Below are positions 23,705 through 35,845 of a stretch of 64,000 bases of DNA, in pieces. Made by a program: the position numbers and the translations under genes. Position 1 is the first letter of the stretch, and each line of letters begins with the position of its first letter. Below the pieces are notes generated by a model. It saw only the letters and a program-made list of their open reading frames with translations. It searched no databases and was not told the DNA's origin. Source of the stretch: Nissolia schottii (Eukaryota; Streptophyta; Magnoliopsida; Fabales; Fabaceae); NCBI GenBank assembly GCA_003254905.1, contig QANU01001671.1:440717-504716 (forward strand), given 5' to 3'.

Positions 23705-25700
23705 CTTTTTTTAAACAAAGATAGAGATTTTATTCCAATAGAAATAGAATACAAAAGGTCCAAAGGACTCAAGTAGACAGCAAGTGGGATTCTCCAAAAA
23801 TACAACTTAACTATGGAAATGCAAGAGAAATAATTTTAATTCGGAAGAAGCATTTTGTGAGTCTTATATTGTTCAGACAGATTCATTGCTTTGGAGAAAA
23901 TTTCTGAAGGTGATGTATCCTTTCTTTCAAACACTTTCTCATTTCTGGAGGTCGATATCTTCCATACTATGAATGCTGGCCTCCACCGTTTCTCCATTAT
24001 AGGTAATGGAAAGTATGTCATTGTCATTAAATTCCTTTATAGGGCCCTTAGTCTGCTCTGCATGACCACCATTCTTCTCAAGTCCCTATGTTTCTGCTTG
24101 TGTTTGGTCTAGTCTCCACTTTCGCACTTCTTTTATCCTCTCTTAACGTTTTCTCAATCATTGACAGGTTAGAGAAAACTTTTAAGAGGCTCACCGGGTT
24201 AGCTGAGTAATTCCCCATCGAATTAGGGTTAAGATTCTCTTTGTAATTTTCAATTCTTCTCCCTACCTGGTCAGCTTTTAGGGTCTGACTCTACCTTGGC
24301 CTTCTTGAGGTCACCTGCTGGGGTTTTAACATGTTTGTGGTTTTGGGAGTGAAAAATTTCCAAAATATGGGTTGGAATGAGAAATTACGAAAATATGAGG
24401 CAAATTCGATTTCAGAAAATCCGAAAATTAAAAAAATAAAAATTTCAGATGTCTGAAATCGCCACCCCCTGTGGCGATTTCAGACTAAAAAAAATAAAAA
24501 TTCAAAAAGTCTGAAATCGCCACATGGGGTGGCGATTTGAGATGCGGCGATTTCAGACTTTAAAAAAATAAAAAAAAAATAAAAATTACAATCTCTGAAA
24601 TCGACACAGTAAGTGGCGATTTCAGAGAATAAAACCATACATCCGTAATTTTTTTCCTAACACCATACTTTGGGAATATTAAAGTTTTGAAACCATAAAA
24701 ATGTTAAAAATCCTCACCTGCCTTGTCCTCCATCAAACTTGTGCATCTCCTAGTTTCGTGGCCAATATACCCACAGTACTGGCAATAAGATCCCAATCTT
24801 TCATATTTCAGCAGAATCTCAATTGCCTCCTTGTTGGGTCTTGCAATTTTGATTTTATCTTTTAGGATTTGGGTTACTTATAATTGGACCAAACCTTCAC
24901 AATTTTGGCTTCCTTTCCTCTCATGGTGAATAGGGCTGCATCATCTACAATTCCACTTATTTTCTTCCCCATTTTCTGGCCTAACTCCACCGTTTTGTAA
25001 TGTTCCGGCATGCCCCATAATTGGATCCAAATTTTCAGGTCCTCGAGCCATCGTTTGAGATTTAGATTTAGGATATAATTCTTGAACAACCACGGAGTAC
25101 CCTTTTCAATTCTCAAAATATCAACCTCCTTATTGAAAAATAGTTGATAAATGTTATCTCCACGATCGTGCATTCGAAATCCTTCTAGTTTTTCCCAAAT
25201 TGCATTCAGGGCTGCTTCCATTGTTCCAGCACTGGAAGCTCTATCAGATAACAGTCTCCCTATCAGGCTTTTGGAACATTCAGAAATCCCTTCCTTGATA
25301 TTTTTTCATCCTTTACTAATAGCACGTCTTCCTCTTTACGAGAGACTGATGCGGGAAAGCCTGTCTCGAGCTCGAAGTATCGGCTCGGATTTTTACATTC
25401 GTATTTATGATAGAGAATATTTTGAAGTGAGAATCTTAGAACAAAAAGGTCTCCTTCAGGATAGACTGACCGATATGATGCTTCAAGAAAGAAATCTGTG
25501 TCTTCATCTTGGTAAGTTGCTATCATAGCCTCCATGGCCACAAGATTTGAAAAGAATCTTGGGTGACTTATTACCACGTCCTAGAAACCTGGACTCTAGA
25601 ATCTGAGGGTGTTAGGCTCGTGAAGCCTAATACTCTGAAAGAGCAAGGAAACCCTAGTAGAGCCCCTAAAACCCTATTGGGCACCTAAAACGATGATTTT
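23705..25700 (-). mobile_element. Truncated LINE (non-LTR retrotransposon)
   Basis: Read on the minus strand. From 25577 to 24874 there is an ORF1-like frame broken by a stop near 25263. Its second part (GTPWLFKNYILNLNLKRW, then IWIQLWGMPEHY) is the DUF4283 domain of plant LINEs. It is followed near 24741-24786 by a CX2CX4HX4C zinc knuckle (CQYCGYIGHETRRC). From 24027 to 23836 lies the tail of ORF2 (VWKISTSRNEKVFERKDTSP), then a stop and a short A-rich end near 23705. Almost all of the endonuclease and reverse transcriptase is missing. The copy is dead. A palindromic element sits inside it (24319-24713). Confidence 0.75.
24319..24713. mobile_element. Palindromic element with CGATTTCAGA units and 8-bp TSD
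   Basis: Bounded by TCACCTGC at 24311-24318 and again at 24714-24721. Ends pair: ggggttttaacatgtttgtg against, in reverse, ggatttttaacatttttatg, then ccaaaatatggg against cccaaagtatgg. The middle holds four hairpins or half-hairpins of the type tctgaaatcgccac...gtggcgatttcaga. It interrupts the LINE, so it is younger than that LINE. The 8-bp duplication fits hAT better than Mutator (9 bp). No coding capacity. Confidence 0.75.
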
Positions 25701-27176
25701 TTTTTATTTTTTTTATTTTATCTTGAGAAGGAACTTGACACTTACTAAATGTTCTTTTATTTTGATTTTTCAATAGCGACACTGGGATTACGACTAATTA
25801 TAATTGGTATCGGTGATAATCTTGAGTTTAATAAGGTCCTCTTTTAAGGAAACAAATTTAATGGTGAGATCTGAGAACCCACATTAAGAAAGCCTTTTCC
25901 TGAACACCCCTTATCATTTTCATCAAACCAATTAACTAAATTCATGTGAAGAGGCAACTTTGAATCTGCATCAAACTTGAAAACCGACCAAATTTCTTTA
26001 AACTGAAGATTTGTTTAAATGTTAGACCCCGGACCTTACCATACCATATGGTTAAGCAAGCACTTAATCCCTAGAAAGCATTTTAGTACCCTAGGTGGTT
26101 CCTAAAAAATAATTAAAATGTTAACTTAATCCTTAAAATTTTAAAATATTACCCCATTAGTCCTGGCAATTTTTTTGAAATTTCAATGACTAATAATGGC
26201 AACATTTTTGAGAACTAAATTGGCACTTAACTCTATAGCATAACATTGCCCGAAGCTAGACAATGCTAAACCAAGCAGTCAGAGTCAGAGAGACAAGGGA
26301 AAAACATTATTGCCTGATTAACGTCGTGCGGTGAATAACCTGTTCACGGGAGAACTTTACCAAATAGCAAAGATAGATCCAAGAGGATGATAGAGATTAC
26401 TAAGAGATTTTCGAAAGATTAAGAATCTAAATCGCTTGGTATTTTATAACTTACTACAGGAATGTGTAATAGTATAGTATCAGAAATTAACATCATGAAC
26501 TCAACTTTTTCCTCAGCCTTTCACTATCTACAAAGTTCCCTATTTAACAAAAGAATAACAAAAATGTCGTTCAAACTCGGAAGAAACTTTCACAGCACAA
26601 ATGTAGTTCAAATTCAGAAGAAACTTTCATTGTCACCAAGCGATACAGGACGGACGGGTGCAATATTCATCAACTTTGTGGATCCCAAACTGAGTACAAA
26701 TTTCATACTTTGTATGAACAAATACTGTGCAAGTTCTTATGAGTTCTAGTTCTATCACAAGCCCCAACATATGTAGAAAACAATATTCATGCATTCGAAT
26801 CAACCGTTCCTTACCGAACATTTAAAAATGCTTCAAGTCTACCTATGTTCAAATATTATCAGTTCATTATAGGTATATGTTGAAACCTCCAATTGGATGT
26901 CAAACTAATGAAGAATAAGTTGATTAGAGCTGGTAACTAGCAAAGAACCTTGTGTCACCTTACCCTCTTCCTCTTAATTTTCCTCTGTTTGGCTAATGAA
27001 ATTGTTTCTCTTCTCCAAGAAGAGCAAAAGAATGATCAGCGTATCGTCTAGCAAAGGCCAAATGTGAATCTCCAACTCAGATACTAAGGAATTCGGAGCG
27101 GGAATCAGAATTGTAACAAGGTTTTTGTTTGCTCCGCCAGCACAAACTGCTCAAGAGATATGGGGTGCCTTGCCTT
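25701..27176. other. Intergenic, repeat scraps
   Basis: AT-rich. A phrase at 26560-26635 is partly doubled (ttcaaactcggaagaaactttcac, then ttcaaattcagaagaaactttcat). Positions 26930-27176 are the 3' flank of the phosphatase gene on the minus strand. No gene is supported. Confidence 0.4.
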
Positions 27177-29139
27177 TCATTCACATTTGTGAGGTTGCTT
27201 GATTGTAGGGATCGAGAAAGGGTCTGCCACCACTGTCTCAGATCTTTGTGTAATCGACGTAGCTTCATTGTCTGTCTCGAGATAGGTAGTGTTGCCGCCA
27301 TCCCTTAGTCTTGGCTTAAAGGATGTTGCACACTTTGAATTAATGCTCAAAGAATTTGTTTCCTCTTTTCTGTCCACACTGTCATCATCATCATTAGAGT
27401 CAGGAAGATGATCAAAGAAGGCATCAAGATACCAGGAACACTGATCATTCCAGGCACCCTTGTGTGCATGGGCTCGCCATTTCTGGTCAGCTATCATATC
27501 AGGAGAGAGCCCCCATTGAGCCAGTTCTTGGTCTGTGTGATGAACCGCCAAGCTGTATTCTCCACCACTCCCCAACTGCATGACACGGAACTCACAGTTT
27601 CCAGGGTTGTTTAGAAGCTCAAACTGTTGAACCGTCCACTTGAACCACTTCATAAGGAAGACTCGAGAGGCTAGCCCGTGGGACACAATTATCAGATTCA
27701 GATCATCCGAAGGGTCGTGATTAAGCCTATTCATGTCGATGTCCCTCCACAAAGATTCGAGGAAACCTGCAAACAAGCAGCCTCAAAATCAAATACCATG
27801 TCGATCCTTAGTTTAATCTACAATCAAGGACCCAACAAAAGTAGAATCCCTTCCTCAGTAGCAGAGATATATGACTACTCCATTCCAACTAAATCCTTTC
27901 CATTTTTATTTTGTCTTGTTAATTGTGTTAATTGCTCACACAATTTCGTGTCTGCAGCAACAGTTAGATAAAGCCCTTCCAGAAGTTGTGATTCCAGAAT
28001 CCAAACCCTGGCCAAAGTTTGCATGGATCACAGACTAATCTCAATGCGACCATCCACTTAACCAGTTTATGATGATAAATCCATGACTTGGGTTTGAGTA
28101 CAATATCCTAGTTGGTAAGTGACTATAAACTATGCTGAGATTGATAATTTATCCTGTTCTTGCAACGAAAAAAGCCTAACCAGGTTTAGAGAAATGTTAG
28201 ATGTACTCAATTTGTGCTAGACATTGTGCCGACTCACACGGTATCTATCCTTGGATGAGGTGTGAATAGAATCTCAATGAGACCCACACTCCATTCAACG
28301 TTGGATGAGATGTGAGTCAACCAAGCATCCCATGCAAAGTGAATACAAACAACTCCAAGATTTACAACTTCTTTTTGAAAGAGAAATTCCTTTCTTCTAT
28401 TCTTCGACGAGTACAAAATCTAAGTTGAGGAACTGCTGTCCTAATTCAAGGTCCGATAAGAGGATACATGTAATTTCGAACAAAAATAAATTCTAGGGTG
28501 AAATTCAAAGCTCAGTAAGCATTTATAGAAGTTACTTCATCAACTAAAGATCAGAAATTGAATCCAAATTAGGACAAAACACGTGAGTATAATAAGACTA
28601 AGATCAACAATAAATTATTTTCCATTCACGCTGCACTAATTGGAAACTAACGTGGAACACAAAGATCTGGGTAGAAAATGGAATTTACTTGAAACGCGAT
28701 CGAAGACGTCGGCGGCGGACTCGCCCTCAGGGAAGCGGTAGTAGAACCTCCCGTAGCGAATTCGGGCCTCCATGATGGAGTCCATGCGCTCCTGCTCCTG
28801 GAAGTTACCGAAATCCTGCTCCCGAATGCGGCACTCTTCCCTCACCCCTATCACCCTCTTCTTCGAGAACGACCGACCTATCTCCCGCAGCGTCGATCGC
28901 GTGCGCGCGTACGGCGACACGTAGAAGTACACGCGCCAATTCGGGGAGGACGCGTCGCAGGAGATCACGCCACGCATGCGGGCCCCGGCGACGCGGGCCT
29001 GGGCGATGCCGTTGGCCGTCAGATCGATCTTGTGGTCGGGAATGGTGGTGTAGGCCGCGGTGTCGAGGTTCCCCTGCGACTCGCCGTGGCGCACCAGTAT
29101 GATTCTCTTCGGTAGCACTCCCTTCTGTTCTCGATGCAT
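27177..29139 (-). CDS. Phosphoglycerate mutase-like protein (AT74 type), histidine phosphatase superfamily
   Basis: Two exons on the minus strand: 29139-28689 and 27766-27177, joined in frame (..FDRVSSFLESLWRDIDM), 346 aa. The RHG motif RIILVRHGESQGN places the catalytic His at residue 18. SPYARTRSTLRE supplies the phosphate-binding Arg, GVREECRIREQDFGNFQ and RFPEGESAADVFDR the family core, and VSHGLASR the second His (180). The enzyme therefore keeps its phosphohistidine machinery, but the physiological substrate of this plant subfamily is not known; it is unlikely to be the glycolytic mutase. After the conserved end (DMIADQKWRAHAHKGAWNDQ) a low-complexity acidic then Ser/Thr-rich tail of about 85 residues follows, with a DSNDDDDSVDRKEE patch. 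The G+C-rich first exon contrasts with its surroundings. Intron 28688-27767. Confidence 0.9.
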
Positions 29140-29905
29140 TGTTTATTATTATTGCATCTCAATTTATGCGCGAAAAAAAAATACCCTAATTTTGATGTGA
29201 ATTTGAATTCTCAGTTACGCTCCGAACCCCTAAAATTCCAAATTCAACAGAATCAGTATATGAATTTTCGATATAGAGCTTGCTTGCGCAACTGGCTGGG
29301 GGTTTATGGTATGCCTTATCGCACCCTTCTTTTTCGTTTTTAGCTTTCTGTGATTCTGTCCCTCTCTGGCTATCTTGATTGGTGTGCTGTGCTGCATATA
29401 AAACTGAAGAATTTCACATGTTCTCTCACGTAGCAGAGAGAACTGTTTTGTTAAGTTAGGTTGCATTTGGTGGTTAATTCAAAATATAAATATAAAGATA
29501 TAAATATAACAATAAAAATAATTACTGTATTTTGTTTGATAATGCTATACAAGATATAATTGATTAGTGCTGGAGGAGGTGGTAAATTGTTGAACTTCTT
29601 GTTTTTATATGTTAAAGATAAAATTGTCAATATAAAAATATGCCATGTATAAATTTATAAGAAAAAAAATTTCTTTAAAGTGTTGTCCCTATTTCTTGTG
29701 TTTGTGTCCCAACAAAATAAACATACCCAAAATATATTAATTTTCAATTATGAGACATTAGTTTTTGTACTTGTAGTTGTGAGTCTAGTGATTAATACTT
29801 ATAAAAACTTATAAAAATAAGATAATTGATCTAAAAATTACTTGATACTCAAGTGAAACCCTTCATATTTTGTTGGGTCTTTTCCCTTCAACTACACTCA
29901 GGTTT
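29140..29905. other. Upstream region of the phosphatase gene
   Basis: Probable promoter and leader near 29140-29460, then AT-rich DNA. No gene seen. Confidence 0.4.
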
Positions 29906-31996
29906 AGGGGTGTCAAATGCGCCGGGCTAAAATTATACCTATTTTTATGATCTGACTCGTTTATGGTCGGTCCGCTGGCCTAAACAGGTTAGCCTGCCTG
30001 CCCGTTTATTTTTTAAAAAATAATTAAAATTTTGACCTACTTTTTATGATTTAAATACAAAGTTGTGAATAAGTGTGCGTAGTCATTTTTAGTTATTTTT
30101 TATTGTCTATCTATTAATTAATTGGAAAGAAATAGTTTATGTAAAATTTGATGATCCATTTCCGATGGTAATAAATAAAGAAAAATTAAGGTTTTGTGGT
30201 TTTTCGTCTTTATCTCTTTATTATGGTTACGAAATCTTTAATTTTGAATAGGTATACAAATAGTAGCATTTTTCAATTAAGAAGCTATTTGGAAAGCTTT
30301 GATAGGAAAAAAAAAATGGATAACAAGAGAATGTATTTAATTAACACCTAGAGTTTAAACTCGCACGATGAGCAACAGGTTTAAATATCTAAAAATGTTT
30401 TAATTATAACTAAAACAACTTAGCAATTTAGTTTGCTACTAAAATAACTCTCATATATATATATTCCAATTATATAACTCTTCTATTCCAATTAAATATT
30501 GTTATGCTACAGCTCTTACGGGCACCTCTAGTGAATGATTCACAATTCAATACCCCAACTCAAAATCTATATTATAGTGTCTAAAACAATTTATTAAGTT
30601 AATTTAGTAATAATCACCAATTAAAATTATACTATAATCTACGTCACCATACAACTTTGCATTGAAAAAAAAACTAACACAAAATTGAAATTGAACTTAA
30701 ACATTCTTCATAATAAATTAGTAATATTATTTTACATAATAGTTTGATGTCAGATAAGTAGTTAATAAATGGTTCAAAATGAACAACTCGTTGACATGGA
30801 AGGGTAGATTCAACATTTTAGTTCACCAAAATACATAAACATTAACATTATTCAATCAAAAGATCTTCATTGTTCAATATTTCAAGGCCTTCATTGAAGA
30901 TCTTTCACTTTTGTTCAACCACTTATCACCTATATACATGTGTAAATATAAAAGTTAGTAGATAAAAACAAAAAAGAAATAGAAAAGTATGACTTAATAG
31001 TTACTAGTTAGTATCAAATGACTACCATCATAAAACATTTTCATCATCTTTTTCCTTATCTTTCTCATTCTCCGCCTCTGTGGGGATTTCATCGTCATCA
31101 TCTTCAATTAATAGAAACAATCAAGCTCAATATTCTAATACTAAGAAAACAAATACATTTCATTCAATATAAGTAAGAAACATAATATCCTAATACAAGA
31201 GTGTAAATAGGTGTAAATAATATGAAATAAACATTACCATCCAAACTAAATCCGCGTATCCAGCTACAGGTACAAATAAGAGCTTGCACATTTTTTGAGA
31301 GAAGGGAATTGTGATACTTGTTCAAAACATGTGCGCCAATGCTAAAGGACGATTCAGATGCCACTGTAGTGATTGGGATGCTAAGGACATCACAAGTCAT
31401 ACTAACTAAATCAGGTCATTGATGACTTTGAGTCCTTCAATATTCCAATACATCAACTGGGGTATTCATATTAAGATTTGACTCATCCAAATAAATATCC
31501 AAAGAAGACTTTCTATTGGCATCATTAAGTTGAAAATCAAATCTTTTCAACTCCTACATCAATTAAAACATAATGATTAGAAAAATTCAAAACAACAAAA
31601 AATGACACTACAATAAACAATAAAAAGATTAAATCTTACCTTAGGGACATCAAGCGCATGTAGATCATTCTCTTTAGAGGATTCAACCTAAGGAGGAGAT
31701 TCATGCCTCATATGAGAAGTTAAACTTGTAGAAACATTATTTTGTGTCCCACTTCTTGAATATTCATAAAAAAGGGACTACAAATTCTTCTTGATATTAT
31801 CCAACTTCTCTTCACTAGTAGATCCATCAATTTCTTCAAAACAATATTTCAAAATATGAAATTTCATACGAGGATCAAGAATAACCACAAAAGCAAGAAT
31901 CATAGAATATTCATTCCAATACTTATCAAACTTTTCTTGCATAGGTTTAGTCATGTTCTTTATCTCTTCACAATGACTTTGTGTAGTTTCCCTCAA
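29906..31996 (-). mobile_element. Decayed hAT transposon
   Basis: Two transposase remnants read on the minus strand. One is at 31996-31778 (MTKPMQEKFDKYWNEY, VVILDPRMKFHILKYCFEEI), the RNase-H-like part of plant BED/RICESLEEPER-type hAT proteins. The other is at 31400-31164 ([20 protein letters not shown], then [13 protein letters not shown]), the hAT C-terminal dimerisation region. Frames between them are broken and the N-terminal BED zinc finger is absent. A hAT-type terminus (ttaggggtgtcaaatgcgcc) with a GC-rich subterminal zone lies at 29906-30010, the expected 3' end. The other end was not found; it may be lost at the duplication boundary near 31990. Confidence 0.7.
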
Positions 31997-32175
31997 TATT
32001 TATGACTTTTGAAGAAATTGGAGAAAAAATCAATTATTTATATTACTGTATCAAGATTTGTCTCATTAACAATGTAAATAAACTTTACACTATCAATAAA
32101 TACATATTAGAGTAATGCTTTGATCTCCTAACTCATAATTCTAAACACCTTTCTATTACTAAACATGGTTAAAAA

Positions 32176-32470
32176 GTACCCCTTCTGTTCCAACATAGTT
32201 GTCTATGTACTTTCTCTTTTATGTGAGTATTAAGAAAATAATTAAAAATATGAAAGTAAGAAAAAATTGATAATACTTTACTTAATTGTCCTTATTTATA
32301 ATGAATGATTAGAGTTATTATACTAAATAAATATAAGAGAGATTTTTATTTAATAAAGATATGTTAAGGAAATAAATAATTAATAATTTATAAATTTAGT
32401 GAGTAGAGAACTATTTTAAAACAGACTAAAATAAAAAGGTTGGCAATTATTTTAAAATAAAGAAATATGT
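32176..32470. mobile_element. Stowaway-like MITE, copy B1
   Basis: Starts taccccttctgttccaacat and shares with B2 and B3 the inner words gagtattaagaaaataatta, aattgtccttattta and gttattata. No coding capacity. Confidence 0.55.
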
Positions 32471-32811
32471 ATTTAATATCTTAAAATTAAAAAAAATATC
32501 AAATTTTTACCTTATTTACTAATTAAAAAGAAGTCTCCGGAGATTCAACTATTATTCTTAAAAATAAACTCATATCTTAACTGTATAATAAATAAATCTT
32601 AGTACTATGAGGTAGCAGTGTTTCAACTACTAATGTTTTAAAAGGTGACATGGTGACATAAATTAGGTACTGATTTGAAGAATGATTTGTATGACTTTAT
32701 AGTCGTAAAGACGTAAAGTAAAATGAGTTGGAGATTTTAATATTTTTAATACATTGATTCCTTAAATTATTTTATTTCTTTGATAAAAAATTGCTATTTT
32801 TTTTTTACCTT

Positions 32812-33117
32812 AACAATTTCCTTCCATTTTTTTAAATGGTTCACTTTGTGTTATACGTGAGTATTATGAAAATGATTAGAAAAATACGAAAGAAAGAAAA
32901 AAATCAATAATATTTTATACAATTGTCCTTATTTAATACAAAGATAATGAAAGTAGTTAGAGTTATTAATAGGGTACAAACATGAGAGTATTTATTTAAC
33001 AAGAAAATAGTAAAAAATAAAATAGTTAATGTGATATAAATTTAAAAAGTGAATAAGTATTTATGAAAATATTAAAATAAAAAAGTGGACAAGTAAAAAA
33101 AATGGAGGAGGTAGTAT
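32812..33117. mobile_element. Stowaway-like MITE, copy B2
   Basis: Diverged copy of the B family. Its right end, ggaggaggtagta, is a good Stowaway terminus, and its interior (gagtattatgaaaatgatta, aattgtccttatttaa) matches B1. Confidence 0.55.
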
Positions 33118-33379
33118 TGTATATGAGTATAACAATATATTTTGAATTTGTTTTTTATTCACTAATAGGGTAGAATTTTTTACATTATTATTTAATTAAA
33201 TCTTTTAATATTTATGACTTTTGAAGAAGTGAGAGAAAATCAATTATTTATACTATTGTATCAAGATTTATTTCATTAACAATGTAAAACAACTTTACAT
33301 TGTCCATAGATACATATTAGAGTAATGTTTTGGTCTCCTAACTCGTAATTCTAAACATTTTCCTACTACTAAATGAGGT

Positions 33380-33690
33380 TAAAAAGTACTTTATCCGTTT
33401 TAACATAGTTACCCACTTTCTTTTTTATGCAGGTATGAATAAAATAATTGAAAATATGAAAATAAGAAAGTAAGAAAAAATTGATAGTACTTTACTTAAT
33501 TATCCTTATTTATTACGAGTGGTTAGAATTATTATAGTGGATATGTGTGATAGAGATTTTATTTAATAACGGTATATTAAGAAAAAATAATTAATAATTT
33601 ATAAACTTAGAGAGTGAACAACTATTTTAAAACAAATCAAAATAAAAAATATGACAATTATTTTAACATTGAGCGAATATATGAATTTTG
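33380..33690. mobile_element. Stowaway-like MITE, copy B3
   Basis: Copy of the B family inside the second duplicated block (tactttatccgttttaacat, aattatccttatttatta, gacaattattttaacattga). Confidence 0.55.
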
Positions 33691-33827
33691 TGTCTTAAAA
33701 TTTTTAAAGAAATATATCAAAATTTAACTTATTTAATAATTAAAAAGAAGTCTTAGGAAATTCAAGTATTTTTCTAAAAATTAAACTCACATTTTAAATG
33801 TATTTAATAAATAAAATTTTAGTACTA

Positions 33828-34073
33828 CTCCTTCCATTTATTTTTTGTTATCGTTTTTCAAACAAAAATTTGTTCAAAATTAATTATTATTTAATTATAT
33901 TAAAAAATATTAAATATATTTTTTATATTTATATTCTTATTATTTTTCATATTTTCTATAACACTTAATAATTATATCATTTTATTTTATTATCTTAATT
34001 TTAATTAAATAATTTCTTAAATAGTGTATTTTTTTATTATAAATTAATAACAAAAGTCGACTGAGATAATATT
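33828..34073. mobile_element. Stowaway-like MITE, copy A2
   Basis: Starts ctccttccatttattttttg next to TA; the opposite end in reverse reads tatctcagtcgacttttgtt. It is absent from the first duplicated block at the matching place (about 32603), so it inserted after that duplication. Same family as 11283-11567. Confidence 0.7.
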
Positions 34074-34225
34074 TAGCAATGTGTTTCAACTACCAATGTT
34101 TAAAAAGGTATTCACCATAGTTGGCCTAATCAATTGTCAATCTGGAGCTGAATCAGTAAATCGGAAAACGTGCACAACTAATGCCAGTTCGTAACTCCTG
34201 AGAGAAAAAACAAAAATAAAAGTGG

Positions 34226-34298
34226 TGGAGATGCGGGGAATCGAACCCCGTGCCTCTCGCATGCGAAGCGAGCGCTCTACCATATGAGCTACATCCCC
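34226..34298 (-). tRNA. tRNA-Ala (anticodon CGC)
   Basis: 73 nt on the minus strand: acceptor stem GGGGATG with CATCTCC, D-arm TAGCTCATATGGTAGAGC, anticodon arm CTCGC-TTCGCAT-GCGAG with anticodon CGC, T-arm CGGGGTTCGATTCCCCG, discriminator A. All stems pair. No intron. Confidence 0.95.
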
Positions 34299-34797
34299 TT
34301 ACGCCTATTATATTTTTATTATTTTTTAACTAGCAATAACGTAATAAAAAAAACAAAGCTAATACAACAAATCTCTCCCTCTCTTTTTCCATTTTCGCCT
34401 CGCCCCAAAATATCAGGAGTCAAGTAAATGCTCAAAACTTAAGTTCACGTAATTTCTTAAACATGTAAAACGAAATCACACATCATTCAAAATTTGGAGA
34501 TACTTTTCTCCATAACCGTGCAGCTTTGAGGAAATTAAATGTTTTATTTTAATGTTTAGTGACAAAAGTGTTCATAATATTATATATTTGAATAATTAAA
34601 GAACTTTAAAATCATAAAACCAATATAAGAACTAAAAAGAATATTTTTAAATATAAATTTTCACTGTTTCTTTAATAATGTAATAAAAAGGAATGATATT
34701 TGTTAAGTTAATTAGAATCTCACCACTTTAGATTTTTAATATACACTAGGATTTGTCTCAAGTCCTCTACCATAGACTTTAAGAGTTGTGTTATTTA

Positions 34798-34976
34798 CCA
34801 ACGGGGGTTGGTCTAAGTGGTAAGCGGCTTGGTATCGCTTAAGCAAGGTGCCGAGTTCGAGACCTTGTGAACGCAGTTATTCCCGCTGGGAGACCCGGGT
34901 CCCGAGTTAGACCAGGGTCGACCCGGATTAGTCAAGGCTAAGCCTTGGATACCAGGTAAGCAACATAAAAAAAAAA
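34798..34976 (+). mobile_element. tRNA-derived SINE with perfect 17-bp target duplication
   Basis: A box A-like motif (tggtctaagtggtaagcgg) and box B-like motif (gagttcgagacc) mark an internal RNA polymerase III promoter. A GC-rich body follows (gctgggagacccgggtcc) and then an A-tail. The whole is flanked by the identical 17-mer aagagttgtgttattta at 34781-34797 and 34977-34993. The intact duplication implies recent insertion. Confidence 0.92.
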
Positions 34977-34993
34977 AAGAGTTGTGTTATTTA

Positions 34994-35845
34994 AACATAT
35001 AAAAGGTATAGATAATTTGTTATCCCTCTCAACAAAAATTAGGGACTCACCATTGTTTTAGAGTTGTTCGACACTAATAGTGACCAATCTTATTCTATGC
35101 TTTGCGAAATTAAAGTGGATATACCTCTCTCAATATTTTTTTTTCGTTTACACTGTTAAAAATCAAATCATTGACTAAATACTTAAAAAATTAAATCATC
35201 AACCGATTGTGTTGAGATTTGTTAGTTGATATTTTTTAATTATGCAATGGAGACTTAAAAAGCATTATCTTTCTAACTTTTAATCATTCTTACTCTAGCT
35301 TTTCTATTGAATCATTAATCGAGTGGAGATTTATATATAAAAGTTAGGCATTTTAGTTCAAGAGTGGAGATTTATGGTCAACTGATACTATATGTACTTG
35401 AGTGCGTTCACAGAATCTACATTGCGAAATTATAAATTGCTATAAATTTGAACATAGATCCGAATTTCGAAAACTAATATTTATACAATCATTACGTCAT
35501 ATAAGATGCTTTTTTTTTAGAAAAAAATCTTCATTGAAAGGTCAAAACAACAATTATGTACACGAAAAAACATTGTCGAGACTCAACCGTGCATGTTCGA
35601 CTTGTCATATTTTATTAAAACCTTCAAATGTAAAATTTAGTATGGCAAAACTCAAGAGAGAAAAAAAAAATACTTTACATTTTGTTTTTTGATGGTTTAC
35701 TTACATTAATCAAGGAAAAAAAGGTAAGAAAAATGTGTACATTGAGTATACCCTTCTGACCAACGATAATAAACACAGTAATAATATTTAGCTTACACTT
35801 ATTTATACGTAGATATATAAAAATAGAAATTTGAGTAATATGTCT
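34994..35845. other. AT-rich intergenic DNA
   Basis: No gene. The open stretch at 35402-35692 has no domain character and AT-driven codon use. It looks like chance. Confidence 0.4.

Larger units (their letters stand above)
31990..34113. repeat. Duplicated block with nested MITEs
   Basis: The sequence starting aatatttatgacttttgaag at about 31994 recurs at about 33209. Both copies continue with tcaattatttata, tgtatcaagattt, cattaacaatgtaaa, acatattagagtaatg and tctcctaactc, and both end at a tttcaacta(c)...aatgtttNaaaaggt phrase (about 32620 and 34083). Each copy contains a B-family MITE; the second copy also contains an A-family MITE. A third B-family MITE lies between them. Confidence 0.7.

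Noticed and set aside
25151-25528. Plus-strand open frame over the LINE
   Set aside because: It is the shadow of the minus-strand DUF4283 ORF1 region.
28186-28330. A small foldback in the phosphatase intron (gactcacac ... gatgtgagtc)
   Set aside because: The outer arms pair for only about 8 bases and the inner similarity (ttggatgaggtgtga/ttggatgagatgtga) is direct; too weak to call.
34798-34976. A possible functional tRNA gene
   Set aside because: It has pol III boxes but no cloverleaf closing stem, and it has an A-tail and a target duplication: it is a SINE.
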